DNA of 64,000 bases. Source: Paludibacter sp. Lineage in GTDB: Bacteria; Bacteroidota; Bacteroidia; Bacteroidales; Paludibacteraceae. This document shows, one piece after another, positions 1 to 8,821 of the stretch. The notes below the pieces were generated by a model, which ran no database searches, was not told the origin of the DNA, and saw only the letters and a program-made list of their open reading frames with translations. The translations under genes and the position numbers were made by a program. The stretch is taken from positions 62,001-126,000 of the forward strand of contig JAFLKK010000003.1 in NCBI GenBank assembly GCA_019163375.1. The letters run 5' to 3'. The first letter of the stretch is position 1; each line of letters starts with the position of its first letter.

Positions 1-143
1 CAACCGACTGTCATCTTACCGGCAATCTTTTGCGCTGTTGGCAATTTAGCACTTGCCGAAGCTGATATTATTAACCCAAGTGCAAGCACCGTAAATAGAA
101 AACGTTTATTGAAAAACAAAGAAAATGTTGTATTTTTTTTCAT
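1..143 (-). CDS. N-terminal fragment of a secreted protein, possibly GH5 (runs off window)
   Basis: An open frame starts with ATG at 143 and runs off the left edge after 47 codons. It begins MKKNTTF, followed by a hydrophobic stretch (FLFTVLALGLIISASASA), which is a clear signal peptide. The mature part seen is AKLPTAQKIAGKMTVG, and the next codon begins TG, which allows Trp. The pattern 'A..IAGKMTVG(W)' resembles the start of GH5 endoglucanases, where a conserved 'GWNLGNT' follows the same kind of helix. That reading is an inference from very few residues. The gene lies 115 bases downstream of the GH31 gene and is separated from it by a hairpin, so it may have its own promoter. Confidence 0.6.
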   Translation of the reverse strand, partial: MKKNTTFSLFFNKRFLFTVLALGLIISASASAKLPTAQKIAGKMTVG

Positions 144-178
144 AAATTACTAATTCATTTTAAAAAATTGAAGAAAGA

Positions 179-201
179 AACCTGCTTGCGGTAAGCAGGT
201 T
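179..201 (-). terminator. Hairpin terminator after the GH31 gene
   Basis: A 9-bp perfect stem (AACCTGCTT / AAGCAGGTT) with a 5-base loop lies 57 bases past the GH31 stop. On the minus strand it is followed by a pyrimidine-rich tract and then a run of T. The plus strand also has a T run, so it could act in both directions. Confidence 0.6.
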
Positions 202-257
202 CTCTTCTTATTTTTTATTAATTCATTGGATTTGAATGTTACTTTTAATATATCTTT

Positions 258-3080
258 TTAAAGCTTTACTTCTGTTTTTGAGCCGTTGTACTGTATAACT
301 TTTACTTCTGATTCGCTTTTTCCTATTAATTTGATTCTGAAAATACGGTTGTAAAGCATGCCTTCGAATGCACCAACGCGCTGGCCAATAATCAATTTAT
401 TTTCAGCATCTTTATATTCAAATGCAATTGTAGAATAATTTCCTTTTTCGTAATTGTAATTTATGCCTTCATCTTCGTACAAACTAAACTGTCCGTCTTT
501 ACCGGCATACACCTTGATCTCAATATCATCTGCTTTCTTTTCGGCCGCATATTGCAATACTGGACCAACCGGAAGAATAGAACCCGCAGGAACAAAAAGC
601 GGAACGCGTTCGAGTGGCGCTTCAACACTGATTTTCTTTCCACCCTCAATCGTTTTGCCGGTATAGAAATCGTACCATTTTACTCCTGCAGGGAAATATA
701 CATCTCTTTTTCTCGCCTGAAAAGTATAAACCGGACAAACCATTATGGAAGGACCAAAAAGGAATTGATCACCAATGCTAAATGTATTTTTATCGGCAGC
801 ATAATCCATAACCAATGAGCGCATCAAGGTATAATCGTTGAAATGCGCCATGCCATTAAGCGAATAGATGTACGGCATTAATTTGTAACGCAATTCATCG
901 TAATACACAAGACTCTTATAAACCGGATGGGTTTCGGGAGCTATGTTGTATATTTCGCGGTAAGGGAATTGACCGTGGCTACGGAAAAGGGGACAGAATG
1001 AACCAAACTGAAACCAACGAAGATTTAACTCACGCCATTCTTTAAGGTCGGCATTTTCATTTCCGGTTTTATCAAATTCATTTTGTCCGTTTTCATATCT
1101 TTTTTCTACACAAAAACCACCAATGTCCATTGTCCAGAAAGGAATTCCCGACATGGCAAAATTCAGTCCGGCCGAAATTTGCGATTTCATATCTTCCCAA
1201 CGTGTGCCAATATCGCCACTCCAGGTTGCAGTTGAGTACCGTTGTAAACCTGCAAAACCTGAGCGAGTTAATAAAAATACGCGTTTGTTGCTATCCACAG
1301 ATCGCTGACCATTGTAAATTGCTTCGGCATTCATCAGGGCATAAGCGTTAAAATACTTGTTCGAACTACCCAACGCATTTGGATGCATCAGTTTTTTTCG
1401 GTACTCTATGCTTGAATTAGACAAAATGTCGGGTTCCGAAGCATCCATCCACCAGGCATCCATCCCTTTGGTGTAGATATTATCATGCATTTGTTTCCAG
1501 AATAATTTCCGGGCATCTTTACTGTATGCATCGTAAAAAGAGCCTACATATCCTTTTCCAATCCAGTCGCGAACACTATCTTTTACCGCTAGCATGTACA
1601 TCCAACCTTTTTTCTCAAATTCTTTAAAATTATCGGTTGTGTCATAAAATTTTGGCCAAACAGAAATCATAATATGCGAATTTTGTTTGTGCACAGAATC
1701 AATCATTGCTTTTGCGTCAGGGAATCGTTTCAAATCGAATTTATGGCTTCCCCATTCTTTTTCGGGCCAATAACTCCAGTCGAGCACAATATTATCGATA
1801 GGAATATTTCTTTTTCTGTATTCCGAAACAGCACCTAAAAGTTCATCCTGTGTTTTATAACGTTCACGACTTTGCCAGTAACCCATAGCCCAGTTCGGCA
1901 TTATTGGAGCTTTCCCGGTTAAGGTACGATAGCCACTAATTACATCATCCATTTTTTCCCCGGCAACGAAATAATAATCCATTTTATCCCCCATTTCGGA
2001 CCAGAATGAGATATTTCCGTTTTTTTCGATAGGCGAAACACTTAACGCTTTCAGACCAATGTACGATACACCACCATCAGGTTTCCATTCCAATTTGATT
2101 TTTGTACGTTTTGATTTAACGAGTGGAAATTCGAAACGATACGTATTGGGATTCCACGAAGTACGCCATCTTTCGGGTACTATAAGTGAATCATTGATAT
2201 ATACTTTGGTATAACCGGCATAATACAGGTTGAATTTATAACTGTCCGTTTGATTGGCTTCGATAGAACCTTCCCATATGATAGATGCACCACTAAAACT
2301 GAAGTTTACGGGAAATTTCTTTACCGTTTCAATATCTTCATAATCAATTTCATTCTCATTTCTAACGATTGTAGGACCATTTTTTTGCAGGTAAGTAGCT
2401 GTCAGAAATCCCTTATTTCCATTTTTGTCGTACAATGTGAATTGATTCAGATTTTGATACGGTCTTGGGTCACCGTATTTACTCTGCGAGTAATTATCCC
2501 ACAGAATTCCATAGTTTTCAGTAGAAACAACAAATGGAACAGACACTTTGGTATTGTATTGGAACAAATCTTCGCTTTTATTTTTGTAATTAAATACATC
2601 CGACTGATGCTGCCCCAACCCGTATATAGCCTCGCCGGGAATGCCGGTAAAGACTTGTTGCATGGTATAGCCTTTGTCGCTATCCACATTAAAAGAGTTG
2701 AAACTTCTTCCACCTTTGGCCTCTTGAAGCAAAACTTTCCCCGATTTGTCCATAAATGAAATTTCACCTGTGAGCAGAGAAACTTTCACAGTAAGTTCAT
2801 CGGTTGACAGTTGTGCAAATTTTGCGTTACTTGTCACTTTAAATGGATCGTTTGTTTTTAATCCAGGCACAACACAAAGGCTGGAGACTGTAGGAATCAC
2901 GCTTTGAGGTGAAGCTTGCACCCGGACAATCCGGTTGTTGATAACGCTGATTTCAATGGTTTTTGCCGCTCCGTTTTTGGGCGTAACCTTCATACCGTTT
3001 TGCAATGTCTGAACTGAGCCGGCCGCAAACAAGTGCACGGCAATAATCAGAAATGCAATAAAAAAAGAGATTCGTTTCAT
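258..3080 (-). CDS. GH31 alpha-xylosidase with inserted PA14-like domain
   Basis: A secreted or periplasmic glycoside hydrolase of about 940 residues, predicted to remove alpha-1,6-xylose from xyloglucan oligosaccharides. The start was placed at MKRISFF because it opens a proper signal peptide; an upstream in-frame ATG at 3146 would add 22 non-hydrophobic residues. The GH31 catalytic nucleophile is the Asp in WWMDASEPD (about residue 546) and the acid/base is the Asp in WSGDIG (about 623). A PA14-like insert (roughly residues 260-345, with YYAGYTKVYINDSL) sits in the N-terminal beta-sandwich region. This is the architecture known for Cellvibrio Xyl31A and the Bacteroides ovatus xyloglucan-locus GH31. 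It lies 53 bases downstream of the GH42 gene, probably in one transcript. An alpha-glucosidase role is possible but less likely given the PA14 insert and the neighbours. Confidence 0.9.
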   Translation of the reverse strand: MKRISFFIAFLIIAVHLFAAGSVQTLQNGMKVTPKNGAAKTIEISVINNRIVRVQASPQSVIPTVSSLCVVPGLKTNDPFKVTSNAKFAQLSTDELTVKVSLLTGEISFMDKSGKVLLQEAKGGRSFNSFNVDSDKGYTMQQVFTGIPGEAIYGLGQHQSDVFNYKNKSEDLFQYNTKVSVPFVVSTENYGILWDNYSQSKYGDPRPYQNLNQFTLYDKNGNKGFLTATYLQKNGPTIVRNENEIDYEDIETVKKFPVNFSFSGASIIWEGSIEANQTDSYKFNLYYAGYTKVYINDSLIVPERWRTSWNPNTYRFEFPLVKSKRTKIKLEWKPDGGVSYIGLKALSVSPIEKNGNISFWSEMGDKMDYYFVAGEKMDDVISGYRTLTGKAPIMPNWAMGYWQSRERYKTQDELLGAVSEYRKRNIPIDNIVLDWSYWPEKEWGSHKFDLKRFPDAKAMIDSVHKQNSHIMISVWPKFYDTTDNFKEFEKKGWMYMLAVKDSVRDWIGKGYVGSFYDAYSKDARKLFWKQMHDNIYTKGMDAWWMDASEPDILSNSSIEYRKKLMHPNALGSSNKYFNAYALMNAEAIYNGQRSVDSNKRVFLLTRSGFAGLQRYSTATWSGDIGTRWEDMKSQISAGLNFAMSGIPFWTMDIGGFCVEKRYENGQNEFDKTGNENADLKEWRELNLRWFQFGSFCPLFRSHGQFPYREIYNIAPETHPVYKSLVYYDELRYKLMPYIYSLNGMAHFNDYTLMRSLVMDYAADKNTFSIGDQFLFGPSIMVCPVYTFQARKRDVYFPAGVKWYDFYTGKTIEGGKKISVEAPLERVPLFVPAGSILPVGPVLQYAAEKKADDIEIKVYAGKDGQFSLYEDEGINYNYEKGNYSTIAFEYKDAENKLIIGQRVGAFEGMLYNRIFRIKLIGKSESEVKVIQYNGSKTEVKL

Positions 3081-3133
3081 GATATAATTAATTTTTCTAT
3101 AATTTTCGTTGTTTATATATTTCAGCCATTCTT

Positions 3134-5221
3134 TTATTCGCTCCAAACCAATACGCCGGCAGGTTTCAGTGTTTTTTCTCCAACAAGGACTTTAGCTGTT
3201 GCAGGCAGAGTCATGGCATAATCTGTTGATGAATAATTCACAGCCATATAAAATCCGTCGCGCCAGTAAACAAAAACTCCTTCCGGATAATCCTCAGTTG
3301 TAGCTCCGGCTTTTGTGTACATCTCGCGTAAAATGTCTTTTTCAAGTTTAGAATCGTCGGTGTCGACACCTATGTATGTGACTGTACCTTTGCCAACCTT
3401 GCGTTTTACTACAGCAACTTTTCCTTTATAGAACTGATTATCGTAAGTGGCAAGCACTTCGGTGTTTTTATCGGCTTCGAGCAAATCGCCCCAGTTGTTC
3501 CAATTGTAGTGCGACGATTTCATCACAATATCTCCTTTGGCATAACCCGAAAGCATATCGGTAGCTTTTACACGCGCTCCGATAAGACCTGAAATAGGAG
3601 CAGCCCATTCGCCTTCCCAAAAATGCCCGTCACGATCTTTTGTTGCCGTGCGACAAGTTAGTATCAGATGCCCTCCGTTTGTCACGTAATCGTTCCATTT
3701 CTTCACCAAAGCCGCATCGGCCAGTTCATACGCCGGAACAATCAGGAATTTATACTTCGAGAAATCTGCAGTTTCGGGAATTACATCGGTGGGAGCACCC
3801 ATGGATTTTGCCATCTCGAGAAATTTGATCGGATAGTTCCACGCATCCCATTGGAAGGTTTGCTTTTGTCGGTCGATAGTCCAGTAATTTTCGAGATTCC
3901 AAAGAATGGCCGTTGACCGTGCAGCCAGTTTTTCGGGCATCTTCGTACCCGGTTTGTATTGTTTCCTGAGTTCTTTTATTTCCTTCATGAATTGGATATA
4001 ATCTTCCCCTCCCTGCGATGGTGTCACACCATCTGTTTGAATTACCCCGGCATGATATTGCTCTGAGCTATACAAAATCTGACGGAAACGGTAGGAGCAG
4101 GCGAGCTTGCCACCGGCCGCAAAGCTGTGATACAACCACATGCGCACCGTACCCGGCATCAGAAGCGGATTGTAACTACCCCAGTTTACCGGTCCGGGCT
4201 GCATTTCCATTACTCCCGAAACGCCACCTACCGATTTGTAATACTCGGCTGCGAAAAGAACAGCCTTGCTGTCACCCAAGCGAAAGCCTATTTCACCAAT
4301 ATTATTACTGCCTCCATTGGGATACGCTGTGTAAGAAGCAAAATCCATTTTTTTTGTTCGTCTTGGATCAGCACCCGTGCAAATGGCGGTGTAATTTGTG
4401 GTGATGTATTGCGCTTTCGAAATGGAATTACGCAAAGCAGTTGCCTGAAAATCGAGAAATTCGGCCTGTGCATCGGCCAGGTAACGTTTGAAATCGAGCA
4501 ACGCGTGCGGATTGTTGCCCCACCAGCCCACTAAGCTGGGATTTGGAATAATCACCTGATCGAAATTATTGAACCATTGGCTCCAGAAAGCGGCTCCCCA
4601 GGCAGCGTTCAAAGCGTCGACAGTTTTGTATTTGTTTCTTAGCCATAGTCGGAAAGCTTCCTGAGAAGAAGGGCTGTAGTCGGGAATTGCCGGAGGCTCG
4701 TTATCGAGTTGCCAACCAATCACGTTTTTATTTTGCCCGTAACGCTTGCCCATTTCTATCACAATTTTTTCGACAAACGCGCGGTATTTTGGATTGGTGA
4801 TGGAACCTAATCCACGTGTGCCATTCTCGGAACGGATATAATGGCTTTCCATGATGAAAGTTTCGGGATAATTCACCCGCATCCATGTAGGAGTGGTTGC
4901 CGAAGGTGTACACATCAGTACTTTTAGCTTGTTTTTTACACACAAGTCAACTACCTTGTCCAGCCAGACAAAATCGAATTTTCCTTCTTCGGGTTCCATT
5001 TTATACCAGGCAAACTCGGCCAGATGTACAAATTCGAAACCCATATCGGCAATTTTCTTAATATCACGTTCCCATTGGTTTTCGTTCCAATGCTCGGGAT
5101 AATAATAGATCCCGGTTGTCACCAGATCCTTATCAGGAAAATATGAATTGGCATTTTGAGATTTCACGGTCATTCCGCAAATCATCAGTAGTAGCAGTAA
5201 AAGTTGAATGTTTTTTTTCAT
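3134..5221 (-). CDS. GH42 beta-galactosidase
   Basis: A predicted exported beta-galactosidase of 695 residues when started at MKKNIQLLLL, which gives a good signal peptide; the ATG at 5266 would add a polar leader. The GH42 TIM barrel opens with GIYYYPEHWNENQWERDI. The acid/base is Glu175 in WQLDNEP and the nucleophile is Glu339 in MEMQPGPVNWG. The later half contains the trimerisation-type domain (around 455-640), where the sequence looks like a class I glutamine-amidotransferase fold. It starts a unit with the GH31 gene, and a candidate promoter and a long hairpin lie just upstream. Together the pair would remove galactose and then xylose from side chains. It is one of two GH42 genes in the window. 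Confidence 0.9.
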   Translation of the reverse strand: MKKNIQLLLLLLMICGMTVKSQNANSYFPDKDLVTTGIYYYPEHWNENQWERDIKKIADMGFEFVHLAEFAWYKMEPEEGKFDFVWLDKVVDLCVKNKLKVLMCTPSATTPTWMRVNYPETFIMESHYIRSENGTRGLGSITNPKYRAFVEKIVIEMGKRYGQNKNVIGWQLDNEPPAIPDYSPSSQEAFRLWLRNKYKTVDALNAAWGAAFWSQWFNNFDQVIIPNPSLVGWWGNNPHALLDFKRYLADAQAEFLDFQATALRNSISKAQYITTNYTAICTGADPRRTKKMDFASYTAYPNGGSNNIGEIGFRLGDSKAVLFAAEYYKSVGGVSGVMEMQPGPVNWGSYNPLLMPGTVRMWLYHSFAAGGKLACSYRFRQILYSSEQYHAGVIQTDGVTPSQGGEDYIQFMKEIKELRKQYKPGTKMPEKLAARSTAILWNLENYWTIDRQKQTFQWDAWNYPIKFLEMAKSMGAPTDVIPETADFSKYKFLIVPAYELADAALVKKWNDYVTNGGHLILTCRTATKDRDGHFWEGEWAAPISGLIGARVKATDMLSGYAKGDIVMKSSHYNWNNWGDLLEADKNTEVLATYDNQFYKGKVAVVKRKVGKGTVTYIGVDTDDSKLEKDILREMYTKAGATTEDYPEGVFVYWRDGFYMAVNYSSTDYAMTLPATAKVLVGEKTLKPAGVLVWSE

Positions 5222-5281
5222 GTTTATATTGAGTCGATTGATTTTTGAAGCAGAATTTTGTTTCACAATTGGTTAACAGAA

Positions 5282-5339
5282 CAAAAGTATATATTTCCTT
5301 TATTTTGATTGATACCCTGATGTATCCAAATGGGTATCA
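5282..5339 (-). promoter_or_regulatory. Candidate promoter and operator dyad for GH42-GH31
   Basis: On the minus strand TACTTTTG (5289-5282) matches the Bacteroidota -7 consensus TAnnTTTG and lies about 60 bases before the GH42 start. Twenty bases further upstream is an inverted repeat, TGATACCC (5310-5317) and GGGTATCA (5332-5339), with a 14-base spacer. That places it where an activator would bind. The consensus match is seen; the function is inferred. Confidence 0.35.
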
Positions 5340-5375
5340 TTTTCGTTCCTTTATTGTATTGAAGGTAAAATAAAA

Positions 5376-5400
5376 ATGGCTGGAAAAATTTTCCAGCCAT
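5376..5400 (-). terminator. Perfect hairpin terminator after the beta-helix gene
   Basis: A 12-bp perfect stem with a single-base centre (ATGGCTGGAAAA / TTTTCCAGCCAT). On the minus strand it is followed by a T-rich tract. It lies about 105 bases after the stop of the beta-helix/PDZ gene and before the promoter of the GH42-GH31 pair, so it separates two transcripts. Confidence 0.7.
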
Positions 5401-5504
5401 TCTTTGGGGTTATCAGCGCCTACACGGAGTAGAAATAACTCAAATCAAACATTTTATCAAACAATCAATTATTATTAACGTTTATTGTCCTTATTGATTA
5501 TCTT

Positions 5505-7862
5505 TTACTTCAATTCAACCCACTTTTTCGCTTCTTTTTGATTTCGGAAGATGATCACTTCGGTTTTATCGCCGACAACAGAGTTTCGAGCTTCAAGTAA
5601 ATTGGTCATTTTGTTGGTTTTTATGGAATTGAAAACCAAAATCACATCATTTGCCTGCAAGAACTTTGATGCAACCGATCCGGCAGCAACTTCCACTACC
5701 AATATGCCCCGGGTGTCGTCCATTCCGGTTGCTGAACGTTCGCCCAATGTGCTAAGGTTCTTTATTTTTGCTCCCATGAAGTCGATAATTTCATCATTGT
5801 TGGCTTTTTCGAGCGCGACAACGGTCGGCAGCGGCACTTTTTTGGCCATGGCTTTCAATCCTGGCGAAACAACCCCGAAACTGTCCATGGCAAAGTTTTT
5901 GAAACCTACTGATAAAGCAGCCGAACCTTCTTTTATGCTGAAATCACCCGCTTGAGGATTTACGAACAAGTTTTCTCCACACACCGAGTGTTTGTCCGTT
6001 CCCCTTTTCCACGCAGCTTTTAGGGAAGCTGAATCCGGAAAAGCATTGTAATCAGTTTCCTTTCCCCAAACATCAATGCGTATCGGCTGATAGTCTGTCG
6101 AAACAATATTGTGCCGAAATATATCGTTGCAATTCCTAAACCACACATGCGGATGAAAGGTATTGTTAATCATGATATTATTCTCAACAAGGCGTTTTAC
6201 ACCTTCGCGGAGTTTAATACCACCATTCAAACACAAATTATTATAAATTTGATAGTTACTCGATCCATCGTCCAGGTCGATATCCCAACCATGGTCGCAA
6301 CGCATGCGGTTGTTGCGAAGAATAATGGGTTTTACTACATCAGCCAGCGCAAGATCGTAGTTATTTTCAACAATGGAGTCCATAAGTTTTTTATCGGGAT
6401 GCCAGTAGCGGTCGCGCCCCCACGAATTGAACGAGCCATGGTCGCCACTTTCCTTCACGGTATTGAACATATCATTATATTCAATAATGTGACCGCCCCA
6501 GGTACCTTCGCTCACATTGACACCTGCACGTGGTACATCGTAAATGGTGTTATGACTCACTGTAATATTCTGGCACATGGAAAGTTCCACTCCTGCCGAT
6601 TGTTTTTCTACTCCGCCGAGGTTAAACATCAAATTATCATACACCTTGCAATCAGCCGGATAGTTATTTGTTTTCGGTCCCGGAGTGCGGTCAATCTGCG
6701 CCAAAGGTACGTATTGCCAATACTCAAAACTTGGCGAACGTACCGCATTCGGGTCGCCAACGAAGCAAAAGGCACTGGCTCCGATTTCGGAGATCAAGCA
6801 GCCCGACACTTCGCAATTGCGGTTGTAATTATTGAAAAAGACAGCATTGCCTCCCAAATTTGTGAGCGAGCAATTTTTAAGTGAACAATTTACTGCGCCA
6901 TCGTATAGCACAGCGCCACCACGGTAAATAGTCCAGTCGCTACGCAGCAATGGCTCTTTATTTTCCATGAACGAGCGTAGGGTTTGTGTAAGGGTAAGCC
7001 CTTCGATATTGATATTTTTTACCGGATTCTTTTCGGAACCTTTAAATTCAAATAAATGAGCAATTTGCGGTGTCTCAAATTTTGCCTTATTGACATCTAA
7101 ACCTTTTTGAGGATAATAGTACAGCATCTTTGCTTTTTTGTCGAAAAACCACTCGTTTATGGTATCCAGTTCTTCGAATACATTTTCAACAAAACGGTAT
7201 TTGTCATGCATAGCCATGCGGCGGTTGTTTTGCCAGCCTCCTTCGAGAGTTGGTTCGCCCTTGTCGTTTTTTCCGGTGATAAGGTAATGAAAATCGCCCC
7301 ACAGCGAGCCATGCAATGCATGTACATATCCTCCTTCGGGCGATTTCCAGCGCGCTGCCCGCTCTTTTGAAACGGCATCGGCTGCTGCTCCCCCATAATA
7401 TTGAGCCTTGGGATTGAAGTTCGGATACCGTGCCATTGGCTGCAATTTTCCGTTAACTAACAATTGATCGAAAACAAGATTCTGAGTAACTTTTGCCTGC
7501 CAGATTCCGTTTTTGTACGTTTTCCATTTCAACTTTAAAGGAACGCTACCGCTGATAACAACCTTCCGGTTTTTGAAATTGGTTATGGTCAATGTTTCGT
7601 TTCCTTTTGGAGCATCTTCGGGCGTAAAAACAATAGGTTGGTTCAAATAATATGTGCCTTCCAGCAGATTTATTACAACACTCCCTTTTGTTTTGCGAGC
7701 TTCGACCAATGCCTTGCTTATTGAGGCAAGAGGCTTAGAAAGTGTGCCATTATTTGCATCGTTTCCTTTTAGAGAAACATAGATGTTTGTTTGGGCAAAC
7801 AGTCCCATCGGGACTAGAATCACCAATGCAATACATATTTTTTGAATTGCTTTCATATTCAT
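5505..7862 (-). CDS. Secreted right-handed beta-helix protein (GH141-like) with C-terminal PDZ domain
   Basis: The protein has 785 residues and a signal peptide ending near FAQTN. The N-terminus (IYVSLKGNDANNGTLSKPLASISKAL) is the usual start of right-handed parallel beta-helix glycan-active proteins. Asn-rich coils typical of a beta-helix run through about residues 260-600, including the DHGSFNSWGRDRYW segment seen in GH141-type proteins. GH141 includes an alpha-L-fucosidase acting on rhamnogalacturonan II and a xylanase, so the substrate is uncertain. The last 90 residues (GILVVEVAAGSVASKFLQANDVILVFN) look like a PDZ domain, which is unusual on a glycosidase. It is 11 bases downstream of the esterase gene, and its transcript ends at the hairpin at 5376-5400. 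A GH120-like beta-xylosidase is an alternative reading. Confidence 0.72.
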   Translation of the reverse strand: MNMKAIQKICIALVILVPMGLFAQTNIYVSLKGNDANNGTLSKPLASISKALVEARKTKGSVVINLLEGTYYLNQPIVFTPEDAPKGNETLTITNFKNRKVVISGSVPLKLKWKTYKNGIWQAKVTQNLVFDQLLVNGKLQPMARYPNFNPKAQYYGGAAADAVSKERAARWKSPEGGYVHALHGSLWGDFHYLITGKNDKGEPTLEGGWQNNRRMAMHDKYRFVENVFEELDTINEWFFDKKAKMLYYYPQKGLDVNKAKFETPQIAHLFEFKGSEKNPVKNINIEGLTLTQTLRSFMENKEPLLRSDWTIYRGGAVLYDGAVNCSLKNCSLTNLGGNAVFFNNYNRNCEVSGCLISEIGASAFCFVGDPNAVRSPSFEYWQYVPLAQIDRTPGPKTNNYPADCKVYDNLMFNLGGVEKQSAGVELSMCQNITVSHNTIYDVPRAGVNVSEGTWGGHIIEYNDMFNTVKESGDHGSFNSWGRDRYWHPDKKLMDSIVENNYDLALADVVKPIILRNNRMRCDHGWDIDLDDGSSNYQIYNNLCLNGGIKLREGVKRLVENNIMINNTFHPHVWFRNCNDIFRHNIVSTDYQPIRIDVWGKETDYNAFPDSASLKAAWKRGTDKHSVCGENLFVNPQAGDFSIKEGSAALSVGFKNFAMDSFGVVSPGLKAMAKKVPLPTVVALEKANNDEIIDFMGAKIKNLSTLGERSATGMDDTRGILVVEVAAGSVASKFLQANDVILVFNSIKTNKMTNLLEARNSVVGDKTEVIIFRNQKEAKKWVELK

Positions 7863-7873
7863 TCAATTGATAA

Positions 7874-8815
7874 TTAATTATTTGTCAATAAGCCTTTATT
7901 TGTTAGCCATTTACGGCATGCTTCCGGCCATGTTGATTCGGTGTTTTTCGACCTTCTCAAGCCATATCCGTGCCCACCCGACTGGTAAATATGAAGTTCG
8001 CACGGAATATTGTGTTTTTTCATGGCTAATGCGTATTCGATACTGTTTTCGACAGGAACTGTACCATCATCCATCGAGTGTATCATAAATGCCGGTGGAG
8101 TTTTACAGGTAACTTGCAATGCATTCGAAAAATGTTTTACCATTTCCGGTGAAGGATGCTTTCCAATTAAATTCTCGCGCGATCCCGCATGAGTAATAGT
8201 AGAATCCATGGAGATTACGGGATAAATTAATAACGAAAAGTCCGGACGAGCACTCGTAGAGTCAATCGGATTATACACTTTTTCATCAAAATGAGTTGAA
8301 ACAGTGGATGCCAAATGACCTCCGGCCGAAAAGCCCATTATCCCGATTTTATGTGGATCAATGCCCCATTCCTTTGCGTTACGGCGTACAATACGAATCG
8401 CTTCTTGTCCATCCTGCAGCGGAGCGATGGATTTGTTTTTCATAATTGCATCATCGGGCAAACGGTAATGTAAAACAATAGCCGAAATGCCTAAATCATT
8501 AAGCCATTTGGCGATTTCTATACCTTCGCCCACAAATGAAATTCCATAATATCCACCTCCGGGACATACCACTACTGCTGTACCGGTATTTTTATCAGCT
8601 GGTGCGGGATATACCTGAATGGTTGGGTTTGCTATAAACCTTATTTTAATCCAGTAAGCAGAATCAACAATTTGCTGATAATTAGGTTTTTGAATTGAAC
8701 CTGGCACTTTTCCATTCCACACTTCAATAGTTTTGCTTTGAGCCGAAATATTCCCGGTTGCCATTATTATGCAAATGAATGCCAACGCTATTTGTTTTAA
8801 ACTTGAATTTCTCAT
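7874..8815 (-). CDS. Alpha/beta-hydrolase carbohydrate esterase
   Basis: An exported esterase of 313 residues with a signal peptide ending near NISAQS. The oxyanion motif is VVVCPGGGYYG (81-91). The nucleophile is Ser163 in GFSAGGHLAS. Asp250 in HSMDDGTVP and His282 in GGHGYG complete the triad. These proteins form the xylan-esterase-like group that often sits in Bacteroidota polysaccharide loci and removes acetyl (sometimes feruloyl) groups. It starts only 6 bases after the GH35 stop and is followed 11 bases later by the beta-helix gene, so the three are probably co-transcribed. Here it would complement the CE20-type esterase at the other end of the locus. The exact ester removed is not determinable. 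Confidence 0.82.
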   Translation of the reverse strand: MRNSSLKQIALAFICIIMATGNISAQSKTIEVWNGKVPGSIQKPNYQQIVDSAYWIKIRFIANPTIQVYPAPADKNTGTAVVVCPGGGYYGISFVGEGIEIAKWLNDLGISAIVLHYRLPDDAIMKNKSIAPLQDGQEAIRIVRRNAKEWGIDPHKIGIMGFSAGGHLASTVSTHFDEKVYNPIDSTSARPDFSLLIYPVISMDSTITHAGSRENLIGKHPSPEMVKHFSNALQVTCKTPPAFMIHSMDDGTVPVENSIEYALAMKKHNIPCELHIYQSGGHGYGLRRSKNTESTWPEACRKWLTNKGLLTNN

Positions 8816-8821
8816 TTTTCT

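Noticed and set aside
2250-2759. Open frame of 169 codons on the plus strand
   Set aside because: It is opposite the GH31 coding region and has no recognisable domain.
6111-6884. Open frame of 257 codons on the plus strand
   Set aside because: It lies completely inside the well-supported beta-helix gene on the other strand and shows no protein family features; it is a shadow of the repeated Asn/Ile codons.
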